Below are positions 19,057 to 27,885 of a stretch of DNA of 64,000 nucleotides, piece after piece. The DNA lies in assembly GCA_001306305.2 (NCBI GenBank), contig CP155577.1:1719501-1783500 (forward strand), written 5' to 3'. Source of the stretch: Citromicrobium bathyomarinum. GTDB taxonomy: Bacteria > Pseudomonadota > Alphaproteobacteria > Sphingomonadales > Sphingomonadaceae. Numbering within the stretch: position 1 is the first letter of the stretch; each line of letters begins with the position of its first letter. The position numbers were made by a program, and so were the translations under genes. The notes beneath the pieces were generated by a model. That model saw only the letters and a list, made by a program, of their open reading frames with translations, was not told the origin of the DNA and searched no databases.

Positions 19057-19769
19057 GCTGCGTCGAGCTCCGGATAGTGGCGGAAGATGCCGTCCTCATT
19101 GAACGCCAGCCGGCGCTCGGATGCAAGATAGTCCTTGATGCCATCCAGCTCGGCCACCGCGTCGTGGCAGGCGATCAGTTTCGGATAGTCGCCCTCGATC
19201 GCCTTCATGCGCTTGGGAAACGCATAGCGCAGGCCCTCGATCAGCTGGAACAGCGAGGTGTCGACATGGCTCCATCTGTCGCCGAGCACGAAGGGGCCTT
19301 TGTGGGCGCCGAGCGCGTCTTCGAAATAGCGGAAGAACTTCGGCATCCGCTTTTCACGGAAATCCTCCGCCACGCGGCCGGCCGCTTCCTTCTGGTCTTC
19401 GTAATAGAGCGCATCGGCAATCGGGTGGTGCACGTCGTGCGCTTCGGCGGTGATGTCGGTGACGGTCAGCTGGAGCATGATCAGCTCCAGATTCCCGCGT
19501 TCGTCCTGTGCGTCGAAACCGTGCCGCTCGGCCAGCCAGGTCACGATATGCGCGACCTGGGCGATGCAGACATCGTCGTGGACGAGATAGGGCGGGGCAA
19601 AGGGGCGGATGCCACTGCGCTGGTCCATATCCTCGACCAGAGCATCGACCCCGTCCTCCCGAGCCCTGTCACGATAGGCCACGCCCGCTGCCTCCAGCGC
19701 GACACGCACGAATTCGCCGCGGCCCGGGGCGCCGGTCCAGTACCAAAGATCATAAGTCATCGCGCTCAT
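19053..19769 (-). CDS. Glutathione S-transferase family protein
   Basis: 238 aa. The N-terminal thioredoxin-like domain begins YDLWYWTGAPGRGEFVRVALEAAG, the sigma/mu-class-like pattern with an early Tyr and an RGE motif. A helical C-terminal domain follows, with FVLGDRWSHVDTSLFQLIEGLRY (the SNAIL-like region). It probably conjugates glutathione to electrophiles. It overlaps bolA and pirin by 4 nt each. Confidence 0.87.
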   Translation of the reverse strand: MSAMTYDLWYWTGAPGRGEFVRVALEAAGVAYRDRAREDGVDALVEDMDQRSGIRPFAPPYLVHDDVCIAQVAHIVTWLAERHGFDAQDERGNLELIMLQLTVTDITAEAHDVHHPIADALYYEDQKEAAGRVAEDFREKRMPKFFRYFEDALGAHKGPFVLGDRWSHVDTSLFQLIEGLRYAFPKRMKAIEGDYPKLIACHDAVAELDGIKDYLASERRLAFNEDGIFRHYPELDAA

Positions 19770-20044
19770 CCCGGATGGCTCGGCGCGGTGGCCTTGATCG
19801 CCAGCGCGTGGACCCGGTCGCCGGGAATATCGCCCAGCGCGGCGTTGACCATCCGCTGGCGTTCGAGCCGCGATTTGTCGACGAAAGCCGGTGCCTCGAT
19901 CAGAATCGTGAAATGCGATTCACCGGTGCCGTCGTCGCCCGTGTGGCCGCGGTGCTTTGCGCTGTCGTTGAGAATCTCCAGCTGGGTAGGCGAGAACGCC
20001 TCGCGCAGCAGCTGTTCCATCTCTTCAGCTACGGATTGTGCCAT
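19766..20044 (-). CDS. BolA family protein
   Basis: 92 aa. BolA-fold protein; family members pair with monothiol glutaredoxins to handle [2Fe-2S] clusters or act as transcription regulators. The core HFTILIEAPAFVDKSRLERQRMV and the following DRVHALAIKATAPSH carry the conserved His and the RxxxQRMV helix. The ATG at 20044 gives the normal BolA length. First gene of the leftward operon and divergent from the J-domain gene across 54 bp, an order (bolA/dnaJ-like/cobS) common in alphaproteobacteria. Confidence 0.9.
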   Translation of the reverse strand: MAQSVAEEMEQLLREAFSPTQLEILNDSAKHRGHTGDDGTGESHFTILIEAPAFVDKSRLERQRMVNAALGDIPGDRVHALAIKATAPSHPG

Positions 20045-20098
20045 TTTGTCGTTCGATCCCTTTGCAATTTTGCTCTGCGCTGCCCATCCTAAAGCGCT

Positions 20099-20692
20099 AT
20101 GCGACAGACCCGGTTCCATGGCCGCCACGAGGCGCAAGGCAGGCTTTGTGCCCACCCGACATGCGAAGAGCCGGGCGAGTTTCGCGCACCCGGCGCCTAT
20201 GGCAACAGCTTCGACGGGCCGGGCCAGTGGCGCTGGTTCTGCCTCGATCACATACGCGAGTTCAATGCCGGGTACGACTGGTTCGAAGGGATGAGCGCGG
20301 AAGAAATCCTGCGCGCGCAATCGCCGTCCGCCGGCTGGCAGACCGAGACGCCTGCATTTCGCGCAAGCGGTCCGGTCGACGGGATGCCGCGCTGGGGCGA
20401 GTTCGACGATCCGCTCGATGCGATCTCCGCCCGTGCAGGCGGGATCAAGAGCCGCGCCCGGCGCGAGGCCGAAATGGCGATGGACGGGCGCTTCTCGAAG
20501 GAGGAGGCGAAGGCGCTTGAGGTGCTGGGCCTCGGTATCGAGGCCGATCGCAAGCGGTTGCGCCAGCGCTATTCCGAACTCGTCCGCCGCTACCATCCCG
20601 ACCGCAACGGCGGCGACCGGACTCACGAAACGCGGCTGAGGCGGGTGGTGGAGGCCTATCAGCTGCTGAGGAAAAGCGCGGCGATCGCCTAG
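20099..20692 (+). CDS. J-domain (DnaJ-like) protein
   Basis: 197 aa. The N-terminus has a short Cys-containing segment (RLCAHPTCEEPGEFRAPG...WFCLDHI) that could bind a metal. The C-terminal 60 residues form a J domain with the HPD motif in RYSELVRRYHPDRNGGDR, so it can stimulate an Hsp70 ATPase. The client is unknown. It lies divergent from bolA and upstream of cobS, with a GST and an oxygenase gene in between. Confidence 0.88.
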   Translation: MRQTRFHGRHEAQGRLCAHPTCEEPGEFRAPGAYGNSFDGPGQWRWFCLDHIREFNAGYDWFEGMSAEEILRAQSPSAGWQTETPAFRASGPVDGMPRWGEFDDPLDAISARAGGIKSRARREAEMAMDGRFSKEEAKALEVLGLGIEADRKRLRQRYSELVRRYHPDRNGGDRTHETRLRRVVEAYQLLRKSAAIA

Positions 20693-21333
20693 TCCTGGGG
20701 GCCGCGCTCGGCGATCAGCTCTTCGTCGATCGTGTCCGCTATTCGGTACGCGACGCGTTGTTTGACGCGCTCTGCATAGGCCACGAAGGTGTCGCGTCTG
20801 GGCAGCGTGTCGAAATCGACGCCCCAGACGACCTGCGCGCCGACATAGATATCCGCTGCGGTGAACCGCTCGCCGCACACATAGTCGCGGCCTGCCAGCA
20901 TTGCTTCCAGCGCATCGACCGCAAGCTCGAAGCTGCCGAACCCGAGCATGCGCCGGGCTTGCGGATCATCGCTCGACCATCCCATCCGCTGGGAGATGCT
21001 CGCCTGCTCCAGCGGCCCGGCGACGAAAAACAGGTAACGGAAATAGTCCGCTTTCTCGTGGGCTTCGGGCAGCAGCCCGGCCTCCGGGTGCATCTCGGCC
21101 AGATAGTGGCAGATCGCGGCGCACTCGGTGACCACGTGGTCGTGGCCAGCATAGTGGTGAACCAGCGTGGGTACCTTGGCCATCGGATTGGCTTTCAGGA
21201 ATGCCGCAGCCTTGCTCTCGCGCGGGCCGTATTCGACAATCACCTGATCGTAGCGCGCATCCACCTCGTGCAGCGCCCAGCGGGCAATCCGCCCCCGGCT
21301 CATCGGATTGGTGTAGAGCGTGTAATCAGCCAC
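20689..21333 (-). CDS. Glutathione S-transferase family protein
   Basis: 214 aa. The thioredoxin-like N-terminal domain starts YTLYTNPMSRGRIARWALHEVD and includes the cis-Pro region NPMAKVPTLVHH. The helical domain carries GRDYVCGERFTAADIYVGAQVVWG, a strong GST C-terminal match. The substrate is unknown. It converges on the J-domain gene with a 4-nt tail overlap. Confidence 0.88.
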   Translation of the reverse strand: MADYTLYTNPMSRGRIARWALHEVDARYDQVIVEYGPRESKAAAFLKANPMAKVPTLVHHYAGHDHVVTECAAICHYLAEMHPEAGLLPEAHEKADYFRYLFFVAGPLEQASISQRMGWSSDDPQARRMLGFGSFELAVDALEAMLAGRDYVCGERFTAADIYVGAQVVWGVDFDTLPRRDTFVAYAERVKQRVAYRIADTIDEELIAERGPQD

Positions 21334-21378
21334 GAAATCTCTCCGCAGTTCGGTCGCTTTCGAAGACGGCTATGCCAG

Positions 21379-22227
21379 CTACTGCCGCATCGCCCAGCGC
21401 AGGGTTCTGCCCAGTGCGCGGGTGGTCGCACGCGCGGGCAGAGCGGTGAGGCCGGGGCGGTGCAGCCCCAGCATCGAACGGGCGAAGGGCGGCAGCAGCA
21501 TCACCGCCTCCGCCGCAATCGCCTGCTGCAACGCCGCCGGAAAGCCCTGCGGGCGAATCGCGAGGACGAACTGCGCGATCTCGCGCGCTTCCTTCGAGGT
21601 GGTCAGTTCCTGCCGGAACTCGCGCATGATTGCCTCCGCCTCGGCGACACTGGTTGGCACCGGATCGGCGTGGAGCGCGCGACCGATCACCGCCATTTGC
21701 GCGTAATACTCGTCCTGATCGGCACGCGGCATGTCGGGCCGGGCGTGCCGCAGGTATCCTTGCAGGAAGCTGGAGGCTTCCGCGATGTGGACCCAGGCGA
21801 GCGTGCGCGGGTCGCCCGCGGAATAGGGCGTGCCATCGGGCAGCGTGCCCGTGATCTTGCGATGGATCTGGTTGACCCGTGCAATCGCCTCTTGCGCGCG
21901 GTCGCGATGGCCGAAGGTCGTCACGGAGATGAACTGCGCGGTGCGGTGGAATCGCCCCTGCGCATCCTCGCGAAAGTTCGAATAGTCGAGCACGCCTTGC
22001 AACGCGGCGGGGTGCAGCATCTGCAGGAACAGCCCGCGAATGCCGCCGATCATCATCCCCATCACATCCGCGTGGACCATCCGGATCGGCGAATCTTTCG
22101 CGAACAGCGCATCGTCCGACGGCGGATCGCGGGTTTCTGGCACCTTGCCCTGGTTGAACGCCGCGCGCACCTGCTGGACAATCGCATTGCGAAGCGCATC
22201 GAGCGGATCGGGGCGGGGTGTTGCCAT
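21379..22227 (-). CDS. MpaB-like oxygenase family protein (DUF2236)
   Basis: 282 aa. The DUF2236/MpaB/latex-clearing-protein family, proteins that can bind b-type heme. The diagnostic core is MIGGIRGLFLQMLHPAALQGVLDYSNF, in which the LHP His is the presumed proximal ligand, followed by FHRTAQFISVTTFGHRD and RTLAWVHIAEASSFLQGYLR. Reported family activities are oxidative; the substrate here is unknown. It is a single gene, with 45 bp to the GST gene downstream. Confidence 0.85.
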   Translation of the reverse strand: MATPRPDPLDALRNAIVQQVRAAFNQGKVPETRDPPSDDALFAKDSPIRMVHADVMGMMIGGIRGLFLQMLHPAALQGVLDYSNFREDAQGRFHRTAQFISVTTFGHRDRAQEAIARVNQIHRKITGTLPDGTPYSAGDPRTLAWVHIAEASSFLQGYLRHARPDMPRADQDEYYAQMAVIGRALHADPVPTSVAEAEAIMREFRQELTTSKEAREIAQFVLAIRPQGFPAALQQAIAAEAVMLLPPFARSMLGLHRPGLTALPARATTRALGRTLRWAMRQ

Positions 22228-22321
22228 CTCGTCGCAGACTATACCGCGTGACCGGGGATTGGAAATCCATCGCGCAAAGCCCGCTTGCTAGGCCCGCGCA
22301 ACACCTCTAGGTCCGCGGGTG

Positions 22322-23305
22322 ATGAGCGACGACAAGACCTTCAATCCGACCGAAAGCACCATCCTCGCCGCGACCGACACCACGGTCGACGTGCGCGAGA
22401 CCTTCGGAATCGACATTGACTGGCAGGTGCCTGCCTTCAGCAAGGCGGACGACCGTGTGCCCGATCTGGACGAGACCTATGTCTTCGATCCGGACACGAC
22501 GATGGCGATCCTCGCAGGCTTCGCGTTCAACCGCCGCGTGATGGTGCAGGGCTATCACGGCACCGGCAAATCGACCCATATTGAACAGGTCGCCGCGCGG
22601 CTGAACTGGCCGTGCGTGCGCATCAACCTCGATGCGCATATCAGCCGTATCGACCTGGTCGGGCGCGACGCGATCGTGCTGCGCGATGGCCTACAGGTCA
22701 CCGAATTTCGCGAAGGCCTGCTGCCGTGGGCGCTGCAGCACCCGGTCGCACTGGTATTCGACGAGTATGACGCGGGCCGTCCCGACGTGATGTTCGTGAT
22801 CCAGCGCGTGCTGGAGGCGGAGGGCAAGCTGACCCTGCTCGACCAGAACCGCGTCATCCGTCCGAACCCGGGTTTCCGCCTGTTCGCGACCGCGAACACG
22901 GTCGGTCTGGGCGATACCAGCGGGCTGTATCACGGTACGCAGCAGATCAACCAAGGCCAGATGGACCGCTGGAACGTGGTCGTGGGCCTCAACTACCTGC
23001 CCGCCGAGACCGAGCAGACCATCGTCTCCGCCAAGGTGCCGGAGATGGAGAAGAAAACCATCGCCGACATGGTCAAGGTGGCCGATCTCAGCCGTCAGGG
23101 CTTCATGAACGGCGATATCTCCACCGTGATGAGCCCGCGTACGGTCATCACCTGGGCGCAGAACACCGCGATCTTCAAGGATATCGGCTTCGCCTTCCGG
23201 GTGAGCTTCCTCAACAAGTGCGACGAGGCTGAGCGGATGCTGGTGGCGGAATACTACCAGCGCGTGTTCGGCACGGACCTGCCGGAAAGCGTCGTCGCGC
23301 AATAG
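22322..23305 (+). CDS. cobS: Cobaltochelatase CobS subunit (AAA+)
   Basis: 327 aa AAA+ ATPase of the aerobic CobNST cobaltochelatase, which inserts Co2+ into hydrogenobyrinic acid a,c-diamide. Walker A is GYHGTGKS (residues 77-84), Walker B is ALVFDEYD (143-150), and the [14 protein letters not shown]-terminal tag is CobS-specific. CobT and CobN are not adjacent here. The ATG at 22322 is chosen over the GTG one codon upstream. In organisms without full B12 synthesis, CobS may work in other MoxR-like roles. Confidence 0.93.
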   Translation: MSDDKTFNPTESTILAATDTTVDVRETFGIDIDWQVPAFSKADDRVPDLDETYVFDPDTTMAILAGFAFNRRVMVQGYHGTGKSTHIEQVAARLNWPCVRINLDAHISRIDLVGRDAIVLRDGLQVTEFREGLLPWALQHPVALVFDEYDAGRPDVMFVIQRVLEAEGKLTLLDQNRVIRPNPGFRLFATANTVGLGDTSGLYHGTQQINQGQMDRWNVVVGLNYLPAETEQTIVSAKVPEMEKKTIADMVKVADLSRQGFMNGDISTVMSPRTVITWAQNTAIFKDIGFAFRVSFLNKCDEAERMLVAEYYQRVFGTDLPESVVAQ

Positions 23306-23338
23306 CCGCGCGGCGCTGCCGGGCTGGGGCCTGCCGCC

Positions 23339-23566
23339 TCAGTCCGCGTCGGCCTCGTCCAGATAGCGGGCCTTGATCGCCTTCCACTTCGGCTCGTCGC
23401 GGTCGTTGCGGATCATGATCGCCTCGACCTCGTCGAATTCCTCCAGCCCCAGCGCGTCGGCCACGCTGATCGGGAAATAGATGCTTTCGTCGGTGTCGCA
23501 ACGCACGCCGTAGGCGCCCTGGTTTTCGTTGCTGGTGGTAATGATGCAGGCCGATTTGGCTGCCAT
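23339..23566 (-). CDS. Conserved hypothetical small acidic protein
   Basis: 75 aa. Beta-rich N-terminus (SACIITTSNENQGAYGVRC) and an acidic C-terminus (ARYLDEADAD). AAAAGGGAACTACG lies upstream of the ATG, so the start is well supported. It resembles small proteins commonly annotated as hypothetical in sphingomonads. No function is visible. It is convergent with cobS and divergent from the PBP gene. Confidence 0.6.
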   Translation of the reverse strand: MAAKSACIITTSNENQGAYGVRCDTDESIYFPISVADALGLEEFDEVEAIMIRNDRDEPKWKAIKARYLDEADAD

Positions 23567-23707
23567 TATCGTAGTTCCCTTTTGGTAGATTGGTAGCTTC
23601 GTAACCGGCGGAAATTAGCCCAGCGTGGCGGAGTGGGCAAGCAGCGTGCATGCGCACCCGCACGCATCGTCTGGTGTGGTTCATGTGGTTCTTGTATTCA
23701 GGCGCAC

Positions 23708-25846
23708 ATGGCATCACCGCGAGGGACATGGCGCGACGACGAGGAGGATGAGGCCGGGCCTGTCGGGCACACCGGCTATTACTCCCTGTCCGAAAGCATG
23801 ATCGACGATCCGTGGGAGGAAGACGACCCTGATTTCGCCGACGAGCGCCCGCGCGGACCTGGCCTGTGGCCCGCGCTGTGGGATCGCGGGATCGATATCC
23901 TTACCGCGCACAGCACGCGGTTCTGGGCGATCCGGGGTGCGGCGGCGTTCCTGTTCCTGCTGATCCTGATCGTCGTCTGGCTCGCGATCACGGCCCCGCT
24001 GTCCAAGTCTCTCGAACCGATCGCCCCGCCGCAGATCACGCTGCTGGCGGCGGACGGCACACCGATCGCGCGCAATGGCGCTGTGTATGACGAGCCTGTC
24101 GAGGTCGACCGCCTGCCCGATCACGTGGTGGAAGCTTTCCTCGCGACCGAGGATCGCCGGTTCTACGATCACTGGGGCGTCGATCCGCGCGGCCTTGCAC
24201 GCGCGACGATCAACAACTGGACGGGTGGCCCCACGCAAGGGGGCAGCACGATCACGCAGCAGCTGGCCAAGTTTACCTTCCTGACGCCCGAACAATCGCT
24301 GAGCCGTAAGGCGCGCGAAATGCTGATCGCGTTCTGGCTCGAAACCTGGCTGACCAAGGACGAGATCCTCGAGCGCTATCTCTCCAACGCCTATTTCGGC
24401 GACAACACATACGGCCTGCGCGCGGCGAGCCTGCACTATTTCTACCGCCAGCCGGAAAAGTTGAAGCCCGATCAGGCGGCGATGCTGGCCGGTCTGCTGA
24501 AGGCACCGTCGGCCTACGCGCCCTCGCAGCATTACCAGCGCGCGGTCGAGCGGATGGGCGCGGTCAAGGCGAGCCTGGTCTCCGCCGGTTACATCACGCA
24601 GGAAGAGGCGGACGCGATGCGCCCGCCGCCGCTCGACATGCGGCTGACCAACGACCTGCCTACGGGCACCTACTTCGCCGACTGGGCGCTGCCCGAGGCG
24701 CGCGACCGTGCATCGCCGGGCTATGCGCAGCAATCGCTCACCACCACGCTCGACGCGCGGCTGCAGAACATTGCGCGCGATGTGATCGCCGGAGCCGGAC
24801 TTGGGAATGCGCAGGCCGCGCTGGTCGCGATGCGTCCCAATGGGGAAGTGGTCGCGATGATCGGCGGGACCGACTATTCGCAAAGCGCCTTCAACCGCGC
24901 GACCATGGCCACGCGCCAGCCGGGCTCCACCTTCAAGACCTTCGTCTATCTCGCCGCGCTGCAGGAAGGCTACGAGCCGGATGATCCGATCGCCAACCGG
25001 CCCTTCACGCAAGGAAGCTATCGCCCGGAAAACTATGACGATCGCTATTCAGACTTCCTCACGCTGGAGCAGGCCTTCGCTCGGTCGAGCAATGTCGCCA
25101 CCGTGCGCCTGTTCAATGAGGTCGGCAGCGATCGGGTGATCGGCCTTGCCCGCGACCTCGGCATCAACAGCCCGATCGCGCGCGGCGACCCGAGCGTGGC
25201 GCTGGGCACCGCGGGCATGTCTCTGATGGAGCTGACCGCCGCCTACGCCGGGATCGCTGGCAATTCCTACCCCGTCCGCCCGACAGCATTCGTGCGTGAA
25301 CCGGTCGGCCTGTGGGACCGGATCTTCAACGCGCCGCGCAGCATGTCGGCCTCCACCCACCGCGAAATCGAGCAATTGCTCCGCACCGCGATCAACAGCG
25401 GGACGGGGCGGGCGGCGCAGCTGCCGGGGCCCAACTTCGGCAAGACGGGCACCACCCAGAACAACCGCGATGCGCTGTTCGTCGGCTATGCAGGCGATCT
25501 GGTGGTGGGCGTGTGGATCGGCAACGACGACAACACCCCGCTCAAGGGAATCAGCGGTGGCGGGCTGCCGGCGCGCATCTGGAAGGCATTCATGCGGCGG
25601 GCGCAGGGCAGCGGCGATGCCGCACCCGCGCGTCGGCGCAGCCCCAACGCCCCGGTTCAGCCGCTCGACGTGCCCGATGCGCGCGACATTCCGACCTCGA
25701 TCGAAGAGGATGGGGTGGAGATCACCACCGACGAAAGCGGGATCACCATTCGCGAGGCACCGCCGATCGACGCGCCGACCGATGCGCCGCGGCCTGCGCC
25801 GGAGATTGCGCCTTTGCGTGAGGAGGAACCGGCACCGGCGAACTGA
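23708..25846 (+). CDS. Class A penicillin-binding protein (PBP1A-like)
   Basis: 712 aa bifunctional peptidoglycan synthase. An acidic cytoplasmic N-terminus of about 70 aa is followed by one transmembrane helix (AIRGAAAFLFLLILIVVWLAI). The GT51 domain has catalytic E148 in TEDRRFYDHWG and GGSTITQQLAK. The transpeptidase has S407-TFK410, SSN in ARSSNVATVR and the K579-TGT box. The C-terminal 70 residues are Pro/Ala/Asp-rich and presumably disordered. The ATG at 23708 is chosen because the upstream in-frame ATG leaves an odd Cys-rich extension. Confidence 0.94.
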   Translation: MASPRGTWRDDEEDEAGPVGHTGYYSLSESMIDDPWEEDDPDFADERPRGPGLWPALWDRGIDILTAHSTRFWAIRGAAAFLFLLILIVVWLAITAPLSKSLEPIAPPQITLLAADGTPIARNGAVYDEPVEVDRLPDHVVEAFLATEDRRFYDHWGVDPRGLARATINNWTGGPTQGGSTITQQLAKFTFLTPEQSLSRKAREMLIAFWLETWLTKDEILERYLSNAYFGDNTYGLRAASLHYFYRQPEKLKPDQAAMLAGLLKAPSAYAPSQHYQRAVERMGAVKASLVSAGYITQEEADAMRPPPLDMRLTNDLPTGTYFADWALPEARDRASPGYAQQSLTTTLDARLQNIARDVIAGAGLGNAQAALVAMRPNGEVVAMIGGTDYSQSAFNRATMATRQPGSTFKTFVYLAALQEGYEPDDPIANRPFTQGSYRPENYDDRYSDFLTLEQAFARSSNVATVRLFNEVGSDRVIGLARDLGINSPIARGDPSVALGTAGMSLMELTAAYAGIAGNSYPVRPTAFVREPVGLWDRIFNAPRSMSASTHREIEQLLRTAINSGTGRAAQLPGPNFGKTGTTQNNRDALFVGYAGDLVVGVWIGNDDNTPLKGISGGGLPARIWKAFMRRAQGSGDAAPARRRSPNAPVQPLDVPDARDIPTSIEEDGVEITTDESGITIREAPPIDAPTDAPRPAPEIAPLREEEPAPAN

Positions 25847-25864
25847 TCGCTCCGTCGGTCTGCC

Positions 25865-26293
25865 TCAGTCGGCGTCGGGTTCGCTCCGGGCGATCATCAC
25901 GTTCATCACCGCGCTTGCCCGCGGTCGGTCGCGCTCTTCCTGCCATGCCTCGACGGTCACGTTCGCACTCCGGCGGCCGAGCTTGGTGATCCGCGCCTTG
26001 GCGAACAGCGGTTCCTTCTTCGCTGCGGCGAGGAACTGCACGGTGATGTTGATCGGCTTGAGCTGGGCATGCTCGCCGCGCTCGTGCAGCGCCAGCCGCA
26101 GTAGCGCGTAGGCCGCGGTTTCCATCAGCCCGCTGGTCGCGCCTCCGTGGAAATGGCCGGGACGCCCTTCGATCGCGTCGATGCCGGAAACACACAGCAC
26201 CGGCACGCCGTCTTCGAAGCCGGAGACTTCGATGCCGAGCGAGCGGGCATAGTGCGACAGAAGGTCGATCTCGGGTTCGCCGGTCTCAGTCAT
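25865..26293 (-). CDS. PaaI-type hotdog thioesterase
   Basis: 142 aa single-hotdog protein. FHGGATSGLMETAAYALL holds the HGG motif of the PaaI/4-HBT-II family, and LKPINITVQFLAAAKKEPLFAKARI is the central hotdog strand set. It probably hydrolyses an acyl- or phenylacyl-CoA. Its 5' end overlaps the next thioesterase gene by 8 nt, so the two form an operon and may act together. Confidence 0.85.
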   Translation of the reverse strand: MTETGEPEIDLLSHYARSLGIEVSGFEDGVPVLCVSGIDAIEGRPGHFHGGATSGLMETAAYALLRLALHERGEHAQLKPINITVQFLAAAKKEPLFAKARITKLGRRSANVTVEAWQEERDRPRASAVMNVMIARSEPDAD

Positions 26294-26765
26294 TCTTCGC
26301 CCCCGCCGGATTGAAATCGCCGATGGTCATGTAAACCGCCGCCATCGTCGCCACCGGATCGTCAGGATCGCCGTCATGCGCGATCCCGCGCACGAAGGCG
26401 GCAGAGCGCGTGGTGCGGTAACATTCGCACCGCGCAATCACATCCGCCCGCTCGCCCGCCGGGCGCTGGTAGTCGACCCGCATGTCGAGCGTTGCGATCG
26501 GCACGAACCGCTGGGCGCGGGTCCAGATCGCGATGCCGCCACCCATGTCGAGCATCGAGAAGATCGGGCCTGAGGCGATCACGCGACGCACATCGTCGCC
26601 CATCAGCTCCTCGCGCCATGGCAGCCTGATTTCGGTCCAGTCCTCTCCGTGGCCGAGATAGGTCAGGCCAAGCCAGCCAGGGTGCCCGCCCGCAAACAGG
26701 AAGGGCGCGGCTTTTTCCGGGTCGAACAGGTTCGACGGATCGCGGTGGGGGGCCTCTTTCTCCAT
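26286..26765 (-). CDS. Hotdog-fold thioesterase, PaaI/acyl-CoA type
   Basis: 159 aa. Hotdog fold with SGPIFSMLDMGGGIAIWTRAQRF, where a GP-xx-MLD pattern replaces the HGG motif, and ATLDMRVDYQRPAGERADVIARC as the central strands. It is paralogous in fold to the neighbouring 142-aa thioesterase and translationally coupled to it. The acyl substrate is unknown. Confidence 0.83.
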   Translation of the reverse strand: MEKEAPHRDPSNLFDPEKAAPFLFAGGHPGWLGLTYLGHGEDWTEIRLPWREELMGDDVRRVIASGPIFSMLDMGGGIAIWTRAQRFVPIATLDMRVDYQRPAGERADVIARCECYRTTRSAAFVRGIAHDGDPDDPVATMAAVYMTIGDFNPAGAKND

Positions 26766-26889
26766 GCCCGGTCATCTGTCCGGAGATGGCGGCGATGACA
26801 ATGTTTTAATTCGCCTGGGCCGGGGCTTCGCGGGAACGGTGGCGCTGCACGGCGGGGGAGCCGTGCGTTGTTTCAGGGAGCAAACATCT

Positions 26890-27060
26890 ATGAACTTGCC
26901 CAAGCTTTCGCTCGACAGCCTGCCAGGCCTGATCGATGCGCCTGGCCTGATCGGGAGCCTGTCCGATCTGGCCAGCGCGACGACCGACGACCGGGTCGTG
27001 ATCCTGATGGTTTACCTCTACGAAACTTTCCCCCCCGAAGTGCCCACCGGCCTGTTCTGA
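26890..27060 (+). CDS. Small hydrophobic peptide, unknown
   Basis: 56 aa. A CAGGGAG Shine-Dalgarno lies 10 nt before the ATG. The sequence is Leu/Pro-rich with a hydrophobic stretch (DRVVILMVYLYETFPP) and ends PTGLF. No Cys is present and no signal-peptide cleavage site is evident. It lies 15 nt before the 269-aa gene and is probably co-transcribed with it. A membrane peptide, a regulator of its neighbour or a secreted peptide precursor are all possible. Confidence 0.5.
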   Translation: MNLPKLSLDSLPGLIDAPGLIGSLSDLASATTDDRVVILMVYLYETFPPEVPTGLF

Positions 27061-27075
27061 GGCGGGTCGCCGACC

Positions 27076-27885
27076 ATGCATGTTGATGCTGCGCTGCGCG
27101 AATTTGCGGGCGATAGCCGCGCGCAGGCCGCGGCGCAGGATCGCGTGCTGGCCGCGCGGGCCGAGTGGCAGGCGCGGCCACAGGTCGCGCGAGTTCTGGC
27201 CGATTGCCGGACCCTGCGAAACACCGGTGATTTCGCGCGCTGCGGTGCGCTGGAGGCCCTGATCCATGGGGGAGCGGCGCAGGAGTTCGTCGCGCAGTTC
27301 ATCGCGGCCATGCTGGCTGCGTGGCGGGACCAGCCACTTGCGCAATTGCCCTTTCGGCACAGCTATGCCTGCGGGCAGGGCATCGTCCACATCCACCGCG
27401 ACGGGCCGGTGACGCTGGCGCTTGTGCTGGTCGAGCGGGATGCAGCCAGAGCGCCGCGCACTATCGCCTTTTCGGATTGCGATCGGCGGGAGGTGGTGCT
27501 GGCAGGGCAGAGGGCGGCGGTCCGTTACACACGGCGCGACGGTGCGCCGCCTGTGGCTAAAGAAGTTCGCCTCGCCCCCGGGACGGTTCTCACCGCCGAT
27601 GCCGATAACTCCCGAGCCATTGCCGCTGTGGACGCGCCGCTTGTGCTGCTGCGGGTCGCACGCGAGCCCGCCCATCCGCGCCCGACGCGAGAGGTGGAAC
27701 TGGCAACCGGGCGGATCGTCCACCGCGCCTCGCCGAGCCCTGCAGACGGTCGCGCTGAACTGGCGGCTGCATTGCTGGGCGCGATGGGGCGCACGGACGC
27801 CGCGCCAATGTTAGGTGACAGGAGGTTCTGGAGTGCCGCTTTGCCGGGATCATCCGGAATTAGCGTGGATTTGGCGAGGCGTTAG
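27076..27885 (+). CDS. Uncharacterised protein, probably C-terminally truncated by prophage
   Basis: 269 aa as read. The N-terminal two thirds are Ala/Arg-rich helix followed by a cupin-like beta segment (QLPFRHSYACGQGIVHIHRDGPVTLALVLVE). The last roughly 25 residues (after DAAPML) change character to RRFWSAALPGSSGIS, and local GC drops at the same point (about 27,808). I infer that the native C-terminus was lost when the transposable phage inserted, and that the final residues are read from phage DNA. Function unknown. Confidence 0.55.
   Translation: MHVDAALREFAGDSRAQAAAQDRVLAARAEWQARPQVARVLADCRTLRNTGDFARCGALEALIHGGAAQEFVAQFIAAMLAAWRDQPLAQLPFRHSYACGQGIVHIHRDGPVTLALVLVERDAARAPRTIAFSDCDRREVVLAGQRAAVRYTRRDGAPPVAKEVRLAPGTVLTADADNSRAIAAVDAPLVLLRVAREPAHPRPTREVELATGRIVHRASPSPADGRAELAAALLGAMGRTDAAPMLGDRRFWSAALPGSSGISVDLARR

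Noticed and set aside
23615-23660. Short stretch resembling the 5' half of a Ser/Leu tRNA (GCGTGGCGGAGTGGGCAAGC...)
   Set aside because: No T-arm or matching acceptor stem follows within normal distance, so no cloverleaf can be built.
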